DNA of 64,000 nucleotides from Symsagittifera roscoffensis (lineage: Eukaryota > Xenacoelomorpha > Acoela > Convolutidae): positions 63,142,754 through 63,206,753 of the forward strand of contig NC_087065.1 of the NCBI RefSeq assembly GCF_963678635.1, written 5' to 3'. The notes below the pieces were generated by a model, which did no database searches, was not told the origin of the DNA, and saw only the letters and a program-made list of their open reading frames with translations. This document shows positions 63,980 through 64,000 of the stretch, piece by piece. Both the position numbers and the translations under genes were made by a program. Every line of letters starts with the position of its first letter. The stretch's first letter is position 1.

Positions 63980-64000
63980 ATGGCAGCTGCTATGTGTCAA
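63980..64000 (+). CDS. Start of a gene that leaves the window (3' partial)
   Basis: The first ATG after the TATA box opens MAAAMCQ and continues past the window edge. Seven residues are too few to identify it. The CArG cluster upstream suggests a cytoskeletal, muscle or immediate-early gene (inference). The real start could be a later ATG. Confidence 0.45.

Overview
The window is AT-rich eukaryotic nuclear DNA, most likely from an animal. It holds a multi-exon Mx/dynamin-type GTPase gene with GT-AG introns, a LAMTOR4 (Ragulator) homologue, a decayed non-LTR retrotransposon, several families of short non-autonomous mobile elements, and a CArG-box/TATA promoter at the right edge. I cannot name the species. 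Three candidate genes have a strong 3' splice site only 5 to 53 nt upstream of the ATG, which would fit either 5'UTR introns or spliced-leader trans-splicing.

Layout. 1-4071: a block of consecutive + strand reading frames, open at the left edge of the window, purine-rich on the + strand and much less AT-rich than the rest. I recognise none of the products. It reads as a decayed captured element, possibly of viral origin. 5853-6134: LAMTOR4-like gene. 6512-13560: a 7 kb array of two long non-coding repeat units (A and B) in the order A1-B1-A2-B'-A3-B2. 10660-16860: short mobile-element copies and small tandem repeats. 17460-20995 (minus): a broken APE-type LINE with ORF1, endonuclease and reverse transcriptase remnants. 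21589-30609: the Mx-like gene. My eight-exon model sums to 2100 nt (699 residues plus stop) with every phase matching. Its introns carry copies of the same short elements.

30700-57000: mostly repeats, including a 490-bp tandem repeat, a hAT-like MITE with an 8-bp target duplication (46415-46809), a tandem pair of a second MITE family (47906-48928), a 119-bp near-perfect palindrome (39048-39166) and three tRNA-like SINE heads. One coding-like exon of unknown function lies at 36844-37142. 57000-64000: short tandem repeats, a minisatellite of exactly 54 bp that is also an open reading frame, a C2H2 zinc-finger exon, two short minus-strand reading frames that may be related to each other, and at the extreme right edge three CArG boxes at exact 18-bp spacing, a TATA box and an ATG that opens a gene leaving the window.

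Most notable: (1) the foreign-looking ORF block; (2) a dispersed element with subterminal inverted repeats and a 3' hairpin, the architecture of Helentron-derived HINE elements, which also carries a ready-made 3' splice site; (3) the Mx-like gene with a Ser/Gly-rich insert in its GTPase domain and a long loop where human Mx proteins carry loop L4; (4) the phased CArG array. Functional links between these parts are inference only.
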